Source of the DNA: Dechloromonas sp.
GTDB lineage: Bacteria; Pseudomonadota; Gammaproteobacteria; Burkholderiales; Rhodocyclaceae
DNA length: 64,000 bases
NCBI GenBank assembly: GCA_017302355.1
Contig: JAFLDQ010000001.1
Location: forward strand, 32,622 to 96,621
Reading direction: 5' to 3'
In this document: positions 27,224 to 36,158 of the stretch, one piece after another
Numbering within the stretch: the first letter of the stretch is position 1
Layout: every line of letters starts with the position of its first letter
The notes under the pieces: model-generated
Seen by the model: the letters and a program-made list of their open reading frames with translations, nothing else
Database searches by the model: none
Told to the model about the DNA's origin: nothing
Program-made: the position numbers and the translations under genes

Positions 27224-27232
27224 TGATCTTCC

Positions 27233-28792
27233 TCAAGCAGCGCGTTCGGAAAGGTAGGTGAGCACTGCAATGCCAACTGCGTAGACAGTCACGAGAGCAG
27301 CACTCCCAACAGCAAATCGCGTGAGGCTTGCACGTTCGTGCATGTGACGGATTTCATTTGGGAGCAGGGAAACGATCCCCAGGACGGGCAGACCGGTCTG
27401 ATCACGTAACGCCTTGCCATCGAAAAACGCCGGGCGCAACTGGCTGGCCGCAAGGGCCGCAAGGAAACCTCCCGCAATGGCCAACAGCAAGCCGAGCGGT
27501 AGCAGGACCAAACGATTCGGAGCCACCGGTCTTGTGGAAGCGTGCGGCGGATCGATTACGCGAAAATCGGCGATTCCCGCGACTGATTCGAGATTGCCGG
27601 TCAGTTCTGCCGACTCACGACGGGAAGCAAGCTGTTCGTAGTTCCTCCTGTGAATCTCGTAGTCGCGATTGAGTTGCACCAGTTCTGCCTCGAGTTGCGG
27701 CTGGAATTTCATGAGTTCCTTGGTGCGCTTGTATCTCGCCTCATACTCTGTGACCCTGGTGCGTAACGAGGCGACATTGGCTTCCGCCTCGCCCAGAGAT
27801 ACCTTGAGTTGCTGATAGACAGGATTGTTGCTTACGCCAGCGCCGGGATTCGCCATGGCAAACTGTCGCCGGGCAAGAATCTCTTTTCGCTTCTGCTCTT
27901 CCAGATCCTGGATAAGCCGTCGCGTTCCGATTACGTCGGGATGCTTGTCGGTGTACCTCTGCAGCAGGGTGTCGAGATTGCGCTTCTGGGCCTCGATGCG
28001 GCCGTCGATCTCGGGAAGCGAGATGCTTGCGTCAGCCCCTGGTGCTTCCGGCAGGAGCACCGGTTCATCGCCGACGATCTGACGGCGCAACGCATCCCTG
28101 GAATTCTCTGCCTCGCGCAGCTCGAGCCGGGCCTTCTGAAGCGACGCGGCGGTGTCCCCCAAGCGTACCATGCTGTCTCTGCCGTCGGCGGTCTCAAGTT
28201 CGACGTTGCGCAGCTTGAATTCCTTCAGCCTGCGCTCAGCTTCGGTGAGTTTCTTTTCCGAGTTGAGTATCTGTTCCTCGATAAACTTCCTGGCTGAATC
28301 GGAATCCTGGCGTTTGTCACCAAGACTGGATTCGAGAAAGATCGAGAGCAGCGACTGAACGACCTTCTGCGCCTTGGCCGGATCGGTGTCGCGGAAGGCG
28401 ATCGTGTAGATGTTGTCCCGGTTGGTGCTCTTGATCTCCAGTCTCTTCATCAGGCTCTCAAAAAGGGCTTCCTGGGCCGCTCTGCTTTGGATGCCGAGAT
28501 CCAGGTCCGCCATACGAACCACCTTTTCGACATTGGGGCGACTGATGAGGGTTCGACTCAACATCATTACCTGCTGCTCGACATTGGGCTGAACCGTCAG
28601 TCCAGACATCAGCGGCGTGAGAATCGATTGCGTGTCGAGCGATATCCTCGCCGTAGCCTCATACTTGTCGGGAATACTGAGAATGATGCCGGCCGCAATG
28701 GCGCCAATCAACCATGCGCTAAACATTCCAAGGCGACGGTGCTTCCAGGTCGCGCGCAGAACAGTCGTAGCCTGACGAAGAATTTCTTCCAT
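27233..28792 (-). CDS. XrtA-associated polysaccharide chain-length determinant (Wzz-like)
   Basis: 519 residues with one membrane segment at each end: 'FSAWLIGAIAAGIILSI' near residue 24 and two hydrophobic stretches near 445 and 495. The large periplasmic part between them contains long coiled-coil stretches ('EEQILNSEKKLTEAERRLKE' and 'EAQKRNLDTLLQRYTDKHPD'), and a Pro-rich Wzz motif 'VIDPPHASTRPVAPNR' precedes the second membrane segment. This protein and the kinase encoded 9 bases downstream together form a co-polymerase regulating polysaccharide length. Confidence 0.9.
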   Translation of the reverse strand: MEEILRQATTVLRATWKHRRLGMFSAWLIGAIAAGIILSIPDKYEATARISLDTQSILTPLMSGLTVQPNVEQQVMMLSRTLISRPNVEKVVRMADLDLGIQSRAAQEALFESLMKRLEIKSTNRDNIYTIAFRDTDPAKAQKVVQSLLSIFLESSLGDKRQDSDSARKFIEEQILNSEKKLTEAERRLKEFKLRNVELETADGRDSMVRLGDTAASLQKARLELREAENSRDALRRQIVGDEPVLLPEAPGADASISLPEIDGRIEAQKRNLDTLLQRYTDKHPDVIGTRRLIQDLEEQKRKEILARRQFAMANPGAGVSNNPVYQQLKVSLGEAEANVASLRTRVTEYEARYKRTKELMKFQPQLEAELVQLNRDYEIHRRNYEQLASRRESAELTGNLESVAGIADFRVIDPPHASTRPVAPNRLVLLPLGLLLAIAGGFLAALAASQLRPAFFDGKALRDQTGLPVLGIVSLLPNEIRHMHERASLTRFAVGSAALVTVYAVGIAVLTYLSERAA

Positions 28793-28878
28793 CTGTCTTG
28801 ATCCGAGCTAGGGAGCCGCCAAGGGTTGGAGTTCCCTCGGCGAGTCCTCATGTGTTGCCTGATGATGCGCTAGGTGGC

Positions 28879-29505
28879 TCAGAACCAGCTCTGCGGGATG
28901 ATCAGGATGTCTCCCGGTTTCATCTCCACGTTGGCAGACACATCGCCGCGCTTGACCAGATCCTTGAGGCGGACACTGTATTGGGTGTTGTTTTCCGAAG
29001 TGCGCAGAATGCTTGCCCGGTTGCCATCGGCAAACTCGGTCATGCCGCCGACGGCGATCATCACGTCAAGCGCAGTCATCTTCTGCCTGTAGGGAAGAGT
29101 CTGCGGCCTCGTGGCCTCGCCCACGACGCGGACCTGTTCGCTGTACGGGCCGACAAAGCCGGTCACGATGACGGTGACAACGGGATCGCGAATGAACTTG
29201 CCCAGTTCCTTCTCGATGTCGCGGGCGAGGGTCGTCGGGTTCTTGTCCATGGCGTCAAGATCATCGATCAGCGGTGCGGAAACCTTGCCGTCCGGGCGCA
29301 CGGGGACCGCCATGGACAATTCCGGATTGCGCCAGACGACGATGTTCAGGTTGTCGCCCGGCCCGATCCTGTAGTTGTAATCAGCAGCAGCGGCGGACCC
29401 GGGAGCTGGCGGATAGGAACTGGCACATGAGGCCAGCGCCAGAACTGAAAGTCCGGTCATTAGCCATTTGGTGCCGGAAGATACAACGGAACGAATCGTA
29501 ATCAT
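28879..29505 (-). CDS. Polysaccharide export lipoprotein (Wza/SLBB-like)
   Basis: 208 residues from the ATG at 29505, preceded by GGGGG as ribosome binding site. The lipobox 'LSVLALASCASS' places the mature N-terminal cysteine near residue 27. The poly_export domain follows ('DYNYRIGPGDNLNIVVWRN', 'VRPDGKVSAPLIDDL'), then an SLBB domain ('YSEQVRVVGEATRPQTLPY'). It ends 'MKPGDILIIPQSWF'. It is smaller than Wza, as is usual for exosortase-type export proteins. It is the first gene of the minus-strand exopolysaccharide run; 86 non-coding bases separate it from the chain-length gene. Confidence 0.92.
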   Translation of the reverse strand: MITIRSVVSSGTKWLMTGLSVLALASCASSYPPAPGSAAAADYNYRIGPGDNLNIVVWRNPELSMAVPVRPDGKVSAPLIDDLDAMDKNPTTLARDIEKELGKFIRDPVVTVIVTGFVGPYSEQVRVVGEATRPQTLPYRQKMTALDVMIAVGGMTEFADGNRASILRTSENNTQYSVRLKDLVKRGDVSANVEMKPGDILIIPQSWF

Positions 29506-29538
29506 GGTTTTCCCCCACTCAGGTCGCAGAAATATCCG

Positions 29539-29553
29539 GCTGAACAAATGCCA
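29539..29553 (-). promoter_or_regulatory. Weak sigma-54-like (-24/-12) element before the exopolysaccharide run
   Basis: On the minus strand TGGCATTTGTTCAGC has GG and GC separated by 10 bases, the basic spacing of sigma-54 promoters, and it lies about 35-50 bases before the export lipoprotein ATG. The match to the full consensus is incomplete (CAGC instead of TTGC). XrtA loci are often controlled by a sigma-54-dependent regulator (PrsR), but no such regulator is encoded in this window. Confidence 0.28.
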
Positions 29554-29602
29554 GTCGCAGATCATAAACCAAATGCGACCAGCGTAATGCCAAAGCGGCG
29601 AA

Positions 29603-29631
29603 GGATACCGGAACTATTTCACGGTTGACAA
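29603..29631 (-). promoter_or_regulatory. Sigma-70-like promoter candidate for the exopolysaccharide run
   Basis: On the minus strand TTGTCA (29631-29626), a 17-base spacer and GTATCC (29608-29603) form a reasonable -35/-10 pair about 100 bases upstream of the export lipoprotein start. It lies in the 248-base divergent region shared with manC. A second candidate -10 (TACAAT at 29687-29692, plus strand) could serve manC, but it lacks a clear -35. Confidence 0.35.
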
Positions 29632-29753
29632 CAATCGATTCGACTTGCGGGCGTGTGAGCGCCGCCCGGATCTGCCGCGATCCTTTACAATTACCCACTG
29701 TCCGCGGTTGGCGCCTGGGCGCCCGCCCTGCGGATCCTTTTTGCGGGGTTATC

Positions 29754-31190
29754 TTGGAACTTCTTCCTGTTGTTCTTTCCGGCGGCTCGGGTACCCGCCT
29801 GTGGCCGCTGTCACGTGAAAAGTACCCGAAGCAGCTGTTGCCGCTCGTGGGCGAACTCTCGATGTTGCAGGATACGGTCAGGCGACTTGACGGTTTCCCG
29901 GGGCTACTCGATCCGCTGGTGGTGTGCAACGAGGAGCATCGTTTCGTGGTCGCGGAGCAGGTGCGCCTTCTCGGCAAGCGGGCCAGCATCATTCTCGAAC
30001 CGTTCGGACGCAATACCGCTCCGGCCCTGACGCTGGCAGCGCTCTGGACGACGCGCGACAGCCAGGACGCGGTGCTGGTGGTGATGCCGGCCGATCACGT
30101 GATTGCGCAACCCGAGATCTTCCGCCAGGCGGTAGGTCACGCGGCTGCGCTGGCCGAGACGGGTATGGCGGTGACCTTCGGCATTGCGCCGGATTGTCCG
30201 GAGACGGGTTACGGGTATATCCGAAAGGGCTCATCCCTGGGAAGCGAATCCGCCGCCTGTCATCTTGCCGGTTTTGTCGAGAAGCCGGATCGGGCGACGG
30301 CGCAGCACTATCTGGACTCGGGCGACTTTCTCTGGAACAGCGGGATTTTCGTGATGCGGGCGTCGACCTGGATCGCCGCGCTGGCGATCGTCCGGCCTGA
30401 CATTCTTGCCGCCTGCCGGGGAGCCCTGGCCGGCGCCGCAGCCGATGGCGATTTCGTGCGGGTCGACCGCTCCGCCTTTGCGCAGTGCCCGTCGGACTCG
30501 ATCGACTATGCCGTCATGGAGCGGCTGACGGCGGGGCAGGCGGGCCTGCCGGAAGGCGCCGTGATCCCGCTCGCTGCCGGATGGTCGGATGTGGGCGCCT
30601 GGGATGCGCTGTGGAAGGTTCTCCCGAAATGCGATTCCGGGAACGCCATTCGCGGCGATGTGCTGCTCGAGGATTGCCGGAATACGCTGGCCTTTTCCGG
30701 GAGCCGGCTGGTTGCCTGCGTCGGTCTCAGCAACCTGGTGGTGGTGGAAACCGACGATGCCGTGCTGGTCTGTCACCACGATTCGACACAGGACGTGAAG
30801 AAGATCGTCGATCGGCTGAAGGCCGGGGACCGCAGCGTCGCGCAGTGGCATCGCAAGGTATACCGGCCGTGGGGCTGGTACGACGGGGTCGATTCCGGCG
30901 AGCGCTTCCAAGTCAAGCGGATCGGCGTCAAGCCGGGCGCATCGCTGTCCCTGCAAATGCACCATCATCGAGCGGAGCACTGGATCGTCGTCACCGGAAC
31001 GGCCAAGGTGACGCGTGGCGACGAGGTATTCCTGGTTTCCGAGAACCAGTCGACCTATATCCCGCTCGGCGTCAGGCACCGCCTGGAGAACCCGGGGAAG
31101 GTCGCGCTCGAAATGATCGAGGTGCAGTCCGGCAGCTACCTCGGCGAAGACGATATCGTCCGCTTCGAGGACACCTACGGGCGCAGTTGA
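29754..31190 (+). CDS. manC: Mannose-1-phosphate guanylyltransferase / mannose-6-phosphate isomerase
   Basis: 478 residues from a TTG at 29754. This start has GGGG a few bases upstream and places 'LPVVLSGGSGTRLWPLSRE' at the N-terminus, as in the family; the longer in-frame reading adds unrelated residues. The N-terminal 340 residues are the nucleotidyltransferase ('KYPKQLLPL', 'VMPADHVI', 'FVEKPDRATAQHYL'). The C-terminal cupin ('YRPWGWYDGVDSGERFQVK', 'QMHHHRAEHWIVVTGTAKV') is the phosphomannose isomerase of bifunctional type II enzymes. It supplies GDP-mannose for the polysaccharide and is transcribed away from the exopolysaccharide locus. Confidence 0.93.
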   Translation: MELLPVVLSGGSGTRLWPLSREKYPKQLLPLVGELSMLQDTVRRLDGFPGLLDPLVVCNEEHRFVVAEQVRLLGKRASIILEPFGRNTAPALTLAALWTTRDSQDAVLVVMPADHVIAQPEIFRQAVGHAAALAETGMAVTFGIAPDCPETGYGYIRKGSSLGSESAACHLAGFVEKPDRATAQHYLDSGDFLWNSGIFVMRASTWIAALAIVRPDILAACRGALAGAAADGDFVRVDRSAFAQCPSDSIDYAVMERLTAGQAGLPEGAVIPLAAGWSDVGAWDALWKVLPKCDSGNAIRGDVLLEDCRNTLAFSGSRLVACVGLSNLVVVETDDAVLVCHHDSTQDVKKIVDRLKAGDRSVAQWHRKVYRPWGWYDGVDSGERFQVKRIGVKPGASLSLQMHHHRAEHWIVVTGTAKVTRGDEVFLVSENQSTYIPLGVRHRLENPGKVALEMIEVQSGSYLGEDDIVRFEDTYGRS

Positions 31191-31562
31191 TCAGTCGAAG
31201 ACCAGGGCGGCCGCCACCTTGCGAGCTTCGGCGGCCAGAATGTTGTAGGTGCGGCAGGCGGCCTGGATATCCATGACTTCAAGGCCGATGCCGGCCGGTG
31301 CGAACGGGCGCATCAGGCTTCCCGCGGGAAAGCGCTGCCGCCTGCCGGTACCGAGTAGAACGATGTCCGCGCCCAGTTCGAGCAGTTTCCGCATGTCGGC
31401 CTCGGCAAGAGTCAAGGCTGTTGCGGTCGACCATTCGAGAATGATCGATTCGGGCAGGACAATCAGGTTTCTTGCATGCTTTTCCTTGTTGACCGCAACG
31501 TAGTCATCGCCATAGGCGGTGAACAGGTTGAGTCCGTCCGGAGTGGATAGGTGAAGTTTCAC
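31191..31562 (-). CDS. Mth938-like (DUF498) domain protein
   Basis: 123 residues from a GTG at 31562. The family is a small alpha/beta fold with no established enzymatic activity in bacteria; the eukaryotic relative is NDUFAF3. Visible features are '[16 protein letters not shown]', '[14 protein letters not shown]', and '[20 protein letters not shown]'. The last of these contains the family's G-T-G motif. The gene is convergent with manC, whose stop abuts it, and divergent from the aminotransferase gene. The start was chosen so as not to run into that divergent gene; a longer in-frame extension is possible but lacks family sequence. Confidence 0.8.
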   Translation of the reverse strand: MKLHLSTPDGLNLFTAYGDDYVAVNKEKHARNLIVLPESIILEWSTATALTLAEADMRKLLELGADIVLLGTGRRQRFPAGSLMRPFAPAGIGLEVMDIQAACRTYNILAAEARKVAAALVFD

Positions 31563-31659
31563 TGGGGTCTCTGCTCGAACAGCCCGCCGAAATTGCGGTG
31601 CACCATGCGATAAAGTAGCATTATACCTTTTCGCCTCCGGCGCACCGGACTTGCCCGTC

Positions 31660-32844
31660 ATGAGAGATTTTCCCCGCATCGAGCGCCTCCCGCCCTACGT
31701 CTTCAACATCACCGGCGAGTTGAAGATGGCGGCGCGCCGCCGCGGCGAGGACATCATCGACATGAGCATGGGCAATCCGGACCAGCCGACGCCGCAGCAC
31801 ATCACCGACAAACTCGTCGAGGCGGCGCTGCGCGAGAATACCCACGGCTACTCCATCTCCAAGGGCATCCCGAGGCTGCGCAGGGCGATCTGCGACTGGT
31901 ACAAGCGCCGTTACGGAGTCGAATTCGACCTGGAATCCGAGGCGATCGTCACCATCGGTTCCAAGGAGGGCATCGCCCACCTGATGCTGGCGACGCTGGA
32001 TCGTGGCGACACGGTCCTGGTGCCCAATCCGAGCTACCCGATCCACATCTACGGTGCGATCATTGCGGGGGCGGATATCCGCTCGGTGCGCATGACACCG
32101 GATGTCGACTTTTTCGACGAGTTGCAGCGCGGGATCAAGGAGTGCACGCCGAAGCCGAAAATGATGATTCTCGGCTTCCCGAGCAACCCGACGGCGCGCT
32201 GCGTCGAACTGGAGTTTTTCGAGCGCGTGATCGCGCTGGCCAGGCGGCACGACATTCTGGTGGTGCACGATCTGGCCTATGCCGACATTGTCTTCGACGG
32301 CTGGAAGGCGCCCTCGATCATGCAGGTGCCGGGCGCCCGCGACGTCGCCGTCGAATTCTTCACCATGTCGAAGAGCTACAACATGGCCGGCTGGCGTGTC
32401 GGCTACATGGTCGGCAACCGGGAACTTGTCGCCGCCCTGGCACGCATCAAGAGCTATCACGACTACGGCACCTTCACGCCGATCCAGGTGGCCTCGATCA
32501 TTGCGCTCGATGGCGACCAGGCTTGCGTCGACGAAGTCAGGGCGATGTATCAGAACCGCCGCGACGTGCTCGCCCGGGGCCTGCACGAGGCGGGATGGAT
32601 GGTCGAGGTGCCGAAGGCGTCGATGTATATCTGGGCGAGGATTCCCGAGGCCTATGCCGCCATGGGTTCGCTGGAATTCGCCAAGAAGGTGCTGGCGGAG
32701 GCCAGGGTGGCCGTCTCGCCGGGGGTTGGATTCGGCGAATATGGCGACGACCACGTGCGCTTTGCACTGATCGAGAACGAGGCGCGGACGCGGCAGGCGA
32801 TTCGCGGTATCAAGGACATGTTCCGGAAGGATGGATTGCTCTAA
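31660..32844 (+). CDS. alaC: Alanine transaminase (AlaC-type PLP aminotransferase)
   Basis: 394 residues from ATG 31660; a TTG three codons upstream is an alternative. Fold-type I class I/II aminotransferase. The N-terminal '[17 protein letters not shown]' and '[18 protein letters not shown]' match AlaC closely. 'LGFPSNPTA' and '[14 protein letters not shown]' contain PLP-contacting residues, the PLP lysine is in '[17 protein letters not shown]', and the substrate-binding Arg is in '[11 protein letters not shown]'. It probably interconverts alanine and pyruvate with glutamate/2-oxoglutarate. Its TAA overlaps the ATG of the next aminotransferase by one base (TAATG). Confidence 0.88.
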   Translation: MRDFPRIERLPPYVFNITGELKMAARRRGEDIIDMSMGNPDQPTPQHITDKLVEAALRENTHGYSISKGIPRLRRAICDWYKRRYGVEFDLESEAIVTIGSKEGIAHLMLATLDRGDTVLVPNPSYPIHIYGAIIAGADIRSVRMTPDVDFFDELQRGIKECTPKPKMMILGFPSNPTARCVELEFFERVIALARRHDILVVHDLAYADIVFDGWKAPSIMQVPGARDVAVEFFTMSKSYNMAGWRVGYMVGNRELVAALARIKSYHDYGTFTPIQVASIIALDGDQACVDEVRAMYQNRRDVLARGLHEAGWMVEVPKASMYIWARIPEAYAAMGSLEFAKKVLAEARVAVSPGVGFGEYGDDHVRFALIENEARTRQAIRGIKDMFRKDGLL

Positions 32845-34070
32845 TGAAGCCAGTCAGGAAGTCGGCGAAACTTACCAACGTCTGCTACGACATTCGCGGC
32901 CCGGTGCTGCAGAAGGCCAGGCAGATGGAGGAGGAGGGCCACAAGATCATCAAGCTGAACATCGGCAATCTGGCGGCATTCGGCTTCGACTCGCCCGAGG
33001 AGATCCAGCAGGACATCATCCGCAACCTGCCCGGCGCGGCCGGCTATACCGATTCGAAGGGGATCTTTTCGGCGCGCAAGGCGATCATGCATTACTGCCA
33101 GCAGAAGCGCATCAAGGGTGTGACGCTGGAAGACATCTGTGTCGGCAATGGTGTGTCGGAACTCATCGTCATGGCGATGAATGCGCTGCTCAACGATGGC
33201 GACGAAGTGCTCGTCCCGGCGCCGGACTACCCGCTGTGGACGGCTGCCGTCAGCCTGTCCGGGGGGACGCCGAAACACTACCTGTGCGACGAGAAGAACG
33301 GGTGGCTGCCCGACCTCGCCGACCTCCGCAGCAAGGTCAATCGGCGGACACGAGCCATCGTCGTCATCAACCCCAACAATCCGACCGGCGCGCTCTACCC
33401 CGACGAGCTGCTCCGGGAGATCATCGACATCGCCCGCAAGCACCAGCTCATCCTCTATTCCGACGAGGTGTACGACAAGGTTCTGTACGACGGCGCCAGG
33501 CACACGGCGATCGCGTCGCTGTCGGAGGATGTACTGACGATCACCTTCAACGGCCTGTCGAAGAACTACCGTTCCTGCGGCTACCGCGCCGGCTGGATGG
33601 TGGTGTCCGGTGACAAGCGCCATGCCCAGGATTACATCGAAGGTCTCGAAATGCTGGCGTCGATGCGCCTGTGCGCCAATGCACCGGGGCAGCATGGCAT
33701 CCAGACGGCGCTTGGCGGTTACCAGAGCATCGACGACCTCGTCGCCGATGGGGGGCGCATGCGCCGCCAGCGCGATGTGGCTTACGAACTGATCTGCGCC
33801 ATTCCCGGCGTCACCTGCGTCAAGCCGAAGGCCACCCTGTACATGTTTCCGCGGCTCGACCCCAAGGTCTATCCGATCAAGGACGACCAGCAGTTCATTT
33901 CCGAGCTGTTGCAGGAGGAAAAGGTCCTGCTGGTTCAGGGCAGCGGTTTCAACTGGCCGTATCCCGATCATTTCCGTCTCGTCTTCCTGCCGCACGAGGA
34001 TGACCTGCGCGAGGCCATCGGCCGTATCGCCCGTTTCCTTGAAAACTATCGCAAACGTCATTCAACCTGA
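32844..34070 (+). CDS. alaA: Second alanine-type aminotransferase (AlaA-like)
   Basis: 408 residues. 'SAKLTNVCYDIRGPVLQKA' and 'KIIKLNIGNLAAFGFDSPE' are the AlaA-type N-terminus. PLP contacts and lysine are visible in 'INPNNPTGALYPDELL', 'LYSDEVYDKVLYDG' and 'TFNGLSKNYRSCGYRAGWM'. It is clearly different from the preceding enzyme (about 400 residues each, low identity by eye), so the two are an old paralogous pair rather than a recent duplication. The ATG overlaps the preceding TAA, and hom follows 13 bases after the stop, so a common transcript is likely. Confidence 0.88.
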   Translation: MKPVRKSAKLTNVCYDIRGPVLQKARQMEEEGHKIIKLNIGNLAAFGFDSPEEIQQDIIRNLPGAAGYTDSKGIFSARKAIMHYCQQKRIKGVTLEDICVGNGVSELIVMAMNALLNDGDEVLVPAPDYPLWTAAVSLSGGTPKHYLCDEKNGWLPDLADLRSKVNRRTRAIVVINPNNPTGALYPDELLREIIDIARKHQLILYSDEVYDKVLYDGARHTAIASLSEDVLTITFNGLSKNYRSCGYRAGWMVVSGDKRHAQDYIEGLEMLASMRLCANAPGQHGIQTALGGYQSIDDLVADGGRMRRQRDVAYELICAIPGVTCVKPKATLYMFPRLDPKVYPIKDDQQFISELLQEEKVLLVQGSGFNWPYPDHFRLVFLPHEDDLREAIGRIARFLENYRKRHST

Positions 34071-34083
34071 GCGAATCCCGAAC

Positions 34084-35394
34084 ATGAAACCCATCAACGT
34101 TGGCCTCATCGGCATCGGCACCGTCGGCGGTGGCACCTGGACCGTTCTCAAGCGCAACGCGGAAGAAATCACCCGGCGCGCCGGCCGGCCGATTCGCATC
34201 ACGGCCGTGGCCGACAAGAATGTCGAGATGGCGAAACAGGCGACTGGCGGCGCGGCACGGGTCACCGGCGACGCCTTCGCGCTGGTCAACGATCCAGAAA
34301 TCGACATCATCGTCGAACTGATCGGCGGCTACGGCGTGGCCAGGGAAGTGGTCATGCAGGCCATCGCCAACGGCAAGCACGTCGTCACCGCCAACAAGGC
34401 GCTGCTCGCCGTGCATGGCAGCGAAATTTTCACCGCGGCACAGGAGAAGGGCGTCATGGTCGCCTTCGAGGCCGCGGTGGCCGGCGGCATCCCGATCATC
34501 AAGGCGCTGCGCGAAGGCCTGACCGCCAACCGCATCGAATGGGCGGCCGGCATCATCAACGGCACGACCAACTTCATCCTGTCCGAAATGCGCGACAAGG
34601 GCCTGTCGTTCGCCGAGGTGCTCGGGGAAGCGCAGCGACTGGGCTATGCCGAGGCCGACCCGACCTTCGACATCGAGGGCGTCGATGCCGCGCACAAGGC
34701 GACGCTGATCTCGGCGATCGCCTTCGGCATTCCCGTGCAGTTCGACAAGGCCTACGTCGAAGGCATCACCCAGCTCGAAGCCTCGGATATCCGCTACGCC
34801 GAGCAGCTCGGCTATCGCATCAAGCTGCTCGGCATCGCCAAGCGCCGCGGCAATGGCGTCGAGCTCCGCGTCCATCCCACCCTGATCCCCGCCAGGCGCC
34901 TGCTGGCGAATGTCGAAGGGGCGATGAATGCCGTCATGGTCAAGGGCGACGCCGTTGGCACCACCCTTTATTATGGCAAGGGCGCCGGCGCCGAGCCGAC
35001 GGCCTCCTCGGTCATTGCCGATCTGGTCGACGTCACCCGGCTGGCCACCGCCGACGCCGCGCACCGGGTGCCGCATCTGGCGTTTCAGCCCGACGCCATG
35101 TCCACCCTGCCGATCCTGCCGATGAGCGAGGTCGAGACCGGCTACTACCTGCGCCTGCGCGTCGAGGACAAGCCGGGCGTGCTGGCCGATGTCACGCGCA
35201 TCCTGGCCGACCAGGGCATCTCGATCGATGCGATGCTGCAACGCCAGCCGGCCGAAGGCGAGGGCGAAACCGACATCATCATCCTGACCCATGTCTGCAA
35301 GGAAAGCTGTGCCGACGCGGCAATCGCCAGGATCGAGGCGCTGCCCGCGCAGAAGGGCAGGGTCAAGCGGATCCGGCTCGAGGAACTGCAGTAG
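34084..35394 (+). CDS. hom: Homoserine dehydrogenase
   Basis: 436 residues. It reduces aspartate semialdehyde to homoserine, the branch point to threonine and methionine. The NAD(P) motif 'NVGLIGIGTVGGGTWTVL' starts at residue 4, followed by 'VVTANKALLAVHG', 'EAAVAGGIPIIKALREGL' and 'GIINGTTNFILSEM'. Catalytic region 'EADPTFDIEGVDAAHK' is intact. The C-terminal 80 residues are an ACT domain ('YYLRLRVEDKPGVLADVTRI'), implying feedback control by an amino acid such as threonine. thrC follows only after three unrelated genes. Confidence 0.95.
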   Translation: MKPINVGLIGIGTVGGGTWTVLKRNAEEITRRAGRPIRITAVADKNVEMAKQATGGAARVTGDAFALVNDPEIDIIVELIGGYGVAREVVMQAIANGKHVVTANKALLAVHGSEIFTAAQEKGVMVAFEAAVAGGIPIIKALREGLTANRIEWAAGIINGTTNFILSEMRDKGLSFAEVLGEAQRLGYAEADPTFDIEGVDAAHKATLISAIAFGIPVQFDKAYVEGITQLEASDIRYAEQLGYRIKLLGIAKRRGNGVELRVHPTLIPARRLLANVEGAMNAVMVKGDAVGTTLYYGKGAGAEPTASSVIADLVDVTRLATADAAHRVPHLAFQPDAMSTLPILPMSEVETGYYLRLRVEDKPGVLADVTRILADQGISIDAMLQRQPAEGEGETDIIILTHVCKESCADAAIARIEALPAQKGRVKRIRLEELQ

Positions 35395-35416
35395 GCGCGC
35401 GATCCGGAGAAGAAAG

Positions 35417-35436
35417 GCGGGAACCGTGGTTCCCGC
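35417..35436. terminator. Hairpin between hom and a convergent small gene
   Basis: GCGGGAACC-GT-GGTTCCCGC is a perfect 9-bp stem. Read on the minus strand it is followed by CTTTCTTCT, so it works best as a terminator for the small membrane gene, whose shifted frame ends at 35441. It may also help end the hom transcript on the plus strand, where the downstream T-content is weaker. Confidence 0.6.
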
Positions 35437-35440
35437 AACC

Positions 35441-35694
35441 TCATTCTCGTCCGGTCCTTTCGGCGTGCTCGTAACGCCGCTCTCCGGGATCGCCCTCGCG
35501 CGGGGCTGGCGGCGGGGGGGGGTACGCCTGCCGAGCGCTGCCAGGAGCAGGATCAGGACGACCAGACTGACAGCCCCGGCAAGCACGTTGCCGGTGATGA
35601 ACATCAGGGCCGGGAGCAAGGCCAAGCCAGCCATCACGAATTCGATGGCATCGTCCATGTCGCGGTACCCCAGCGAACCCAGCACGCGGCGCAT
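35441..35694 (-). CDS. Small membrane protein interrupted by a homopolymer tract
   Basis: ATG at 35694 preceded by GGAGG. The first about 57 residues hold a strongly hydrophobic region ('IEFVMAGLALLPALMFITG', 'AGAVSLVVLILLLAALG'), probably two short membrane helices. At 35514-35522 a run of nine C (minus strand) occurs. As written, the frame then continues for hundreds of codons antisense to hom, which is unlikely. With ten C it would read a Pro-rich tail ending in 'GERRYEHAERTGRE' and stop at 35441, five bases before a hairpin terminator, giving 84 residues. I therefore think the real product needs one more base: either slippage/phase variation or a sequence error. Function unknown. Confidence 0.45.
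35514..35522. repeat. Nine-base G/C homopolymer tract within the small membrane gene
   Basis: Nine consecutive G on the plus strand (C on the minus coding strand). It is the point where the reading frame of the small membrane gene must shift to reach its likely stop. Tracts of this length are prone to slipped-strand changes. Confidence 0.75.
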
Positions 35695-35891
35695 TGCCCC
35701 GCCCTCCGACCAGAGTGGCAGCCGATCCAGCCTGCCATTTCCTTATAGCAGCTTGCCCGGAAAAAGCGAGACGAACCATGGGTCGCGTCATCCAAGGAGC
35801 CGGGATGGCGATTCGTATCAAGGAAAGAGATCTTTCGCTTCGCCATAATTTCCGCCGGCTGCCAATCCGGCAGTACCGTCGAGGAGCGCCA

Positions 35892-36158
35892 ATGCAACCC
35901 ATTCATGTCTGTAATCACACCACCGAGGAAGCCCTCTACCCTTTCGATGCGCGCGGCATCGCCAAGCGTTTTCGCCATGCCGCCATCTTTGGCGCGCTGG
36001 ACGCCCTGCAGCCTGGCGAGACCATGCGTTTCTGCAATGACCATGACCCGTTGCCGTTGCTCGCCCAGTTGCAGGCCCGTTACGGCGAGGGCGTGAGAAT
36101 CGAATACCGGCAACGCGAACCGGGCGCCATTGTCATCGACTTCACCGTCGTTGGCTGA
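35892..36158 (+). CDS. DUF2249 domain protein
   Basis: 88 residues from ATG 35892, preceded by GAGGAG. Features of DUF2249: 'YPFDARGIAKRFRHAAIFG' early, the motif 'LQPGETMRFCNDHDPLPLL' in the middle, and a beta-rich end 'RQREPGAIVIDFTVVG'. Proteins of this family are small, TusA-like in fold, and occur often beside genes for nitrogen oxide or oxygen metabolism. The biochemical role is unknown. The stop is immediately followed by the TTG of the membrane protein gene, so the two form a coupled cassette lodged between hom and thrC. Confidence 0.83.
   Translation: MQPIHVCNHTTEEALYPFDARGIAKRFRHAAIFGALDALQPGETMRFCNDHDPLPLLAQLQARYGEGVRIEYRQREPGAIVIDFTVVG

Noticed and set aside
28793..28878. Imperfect hairpin between the export lipoprotein and chain-length genes
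   Set aside because: The GCCG/AGGG pairing with CCCT/CGGC has a bulge and no T-run, too weak to call a terminator or attenuator.
33949..35694. 581-codon minus-strand frame across hom
   Set aside because: Only its first 57 codons look real (small membrane protein). The rest is antisense to hom and arises by reading past the homopolymer tract.
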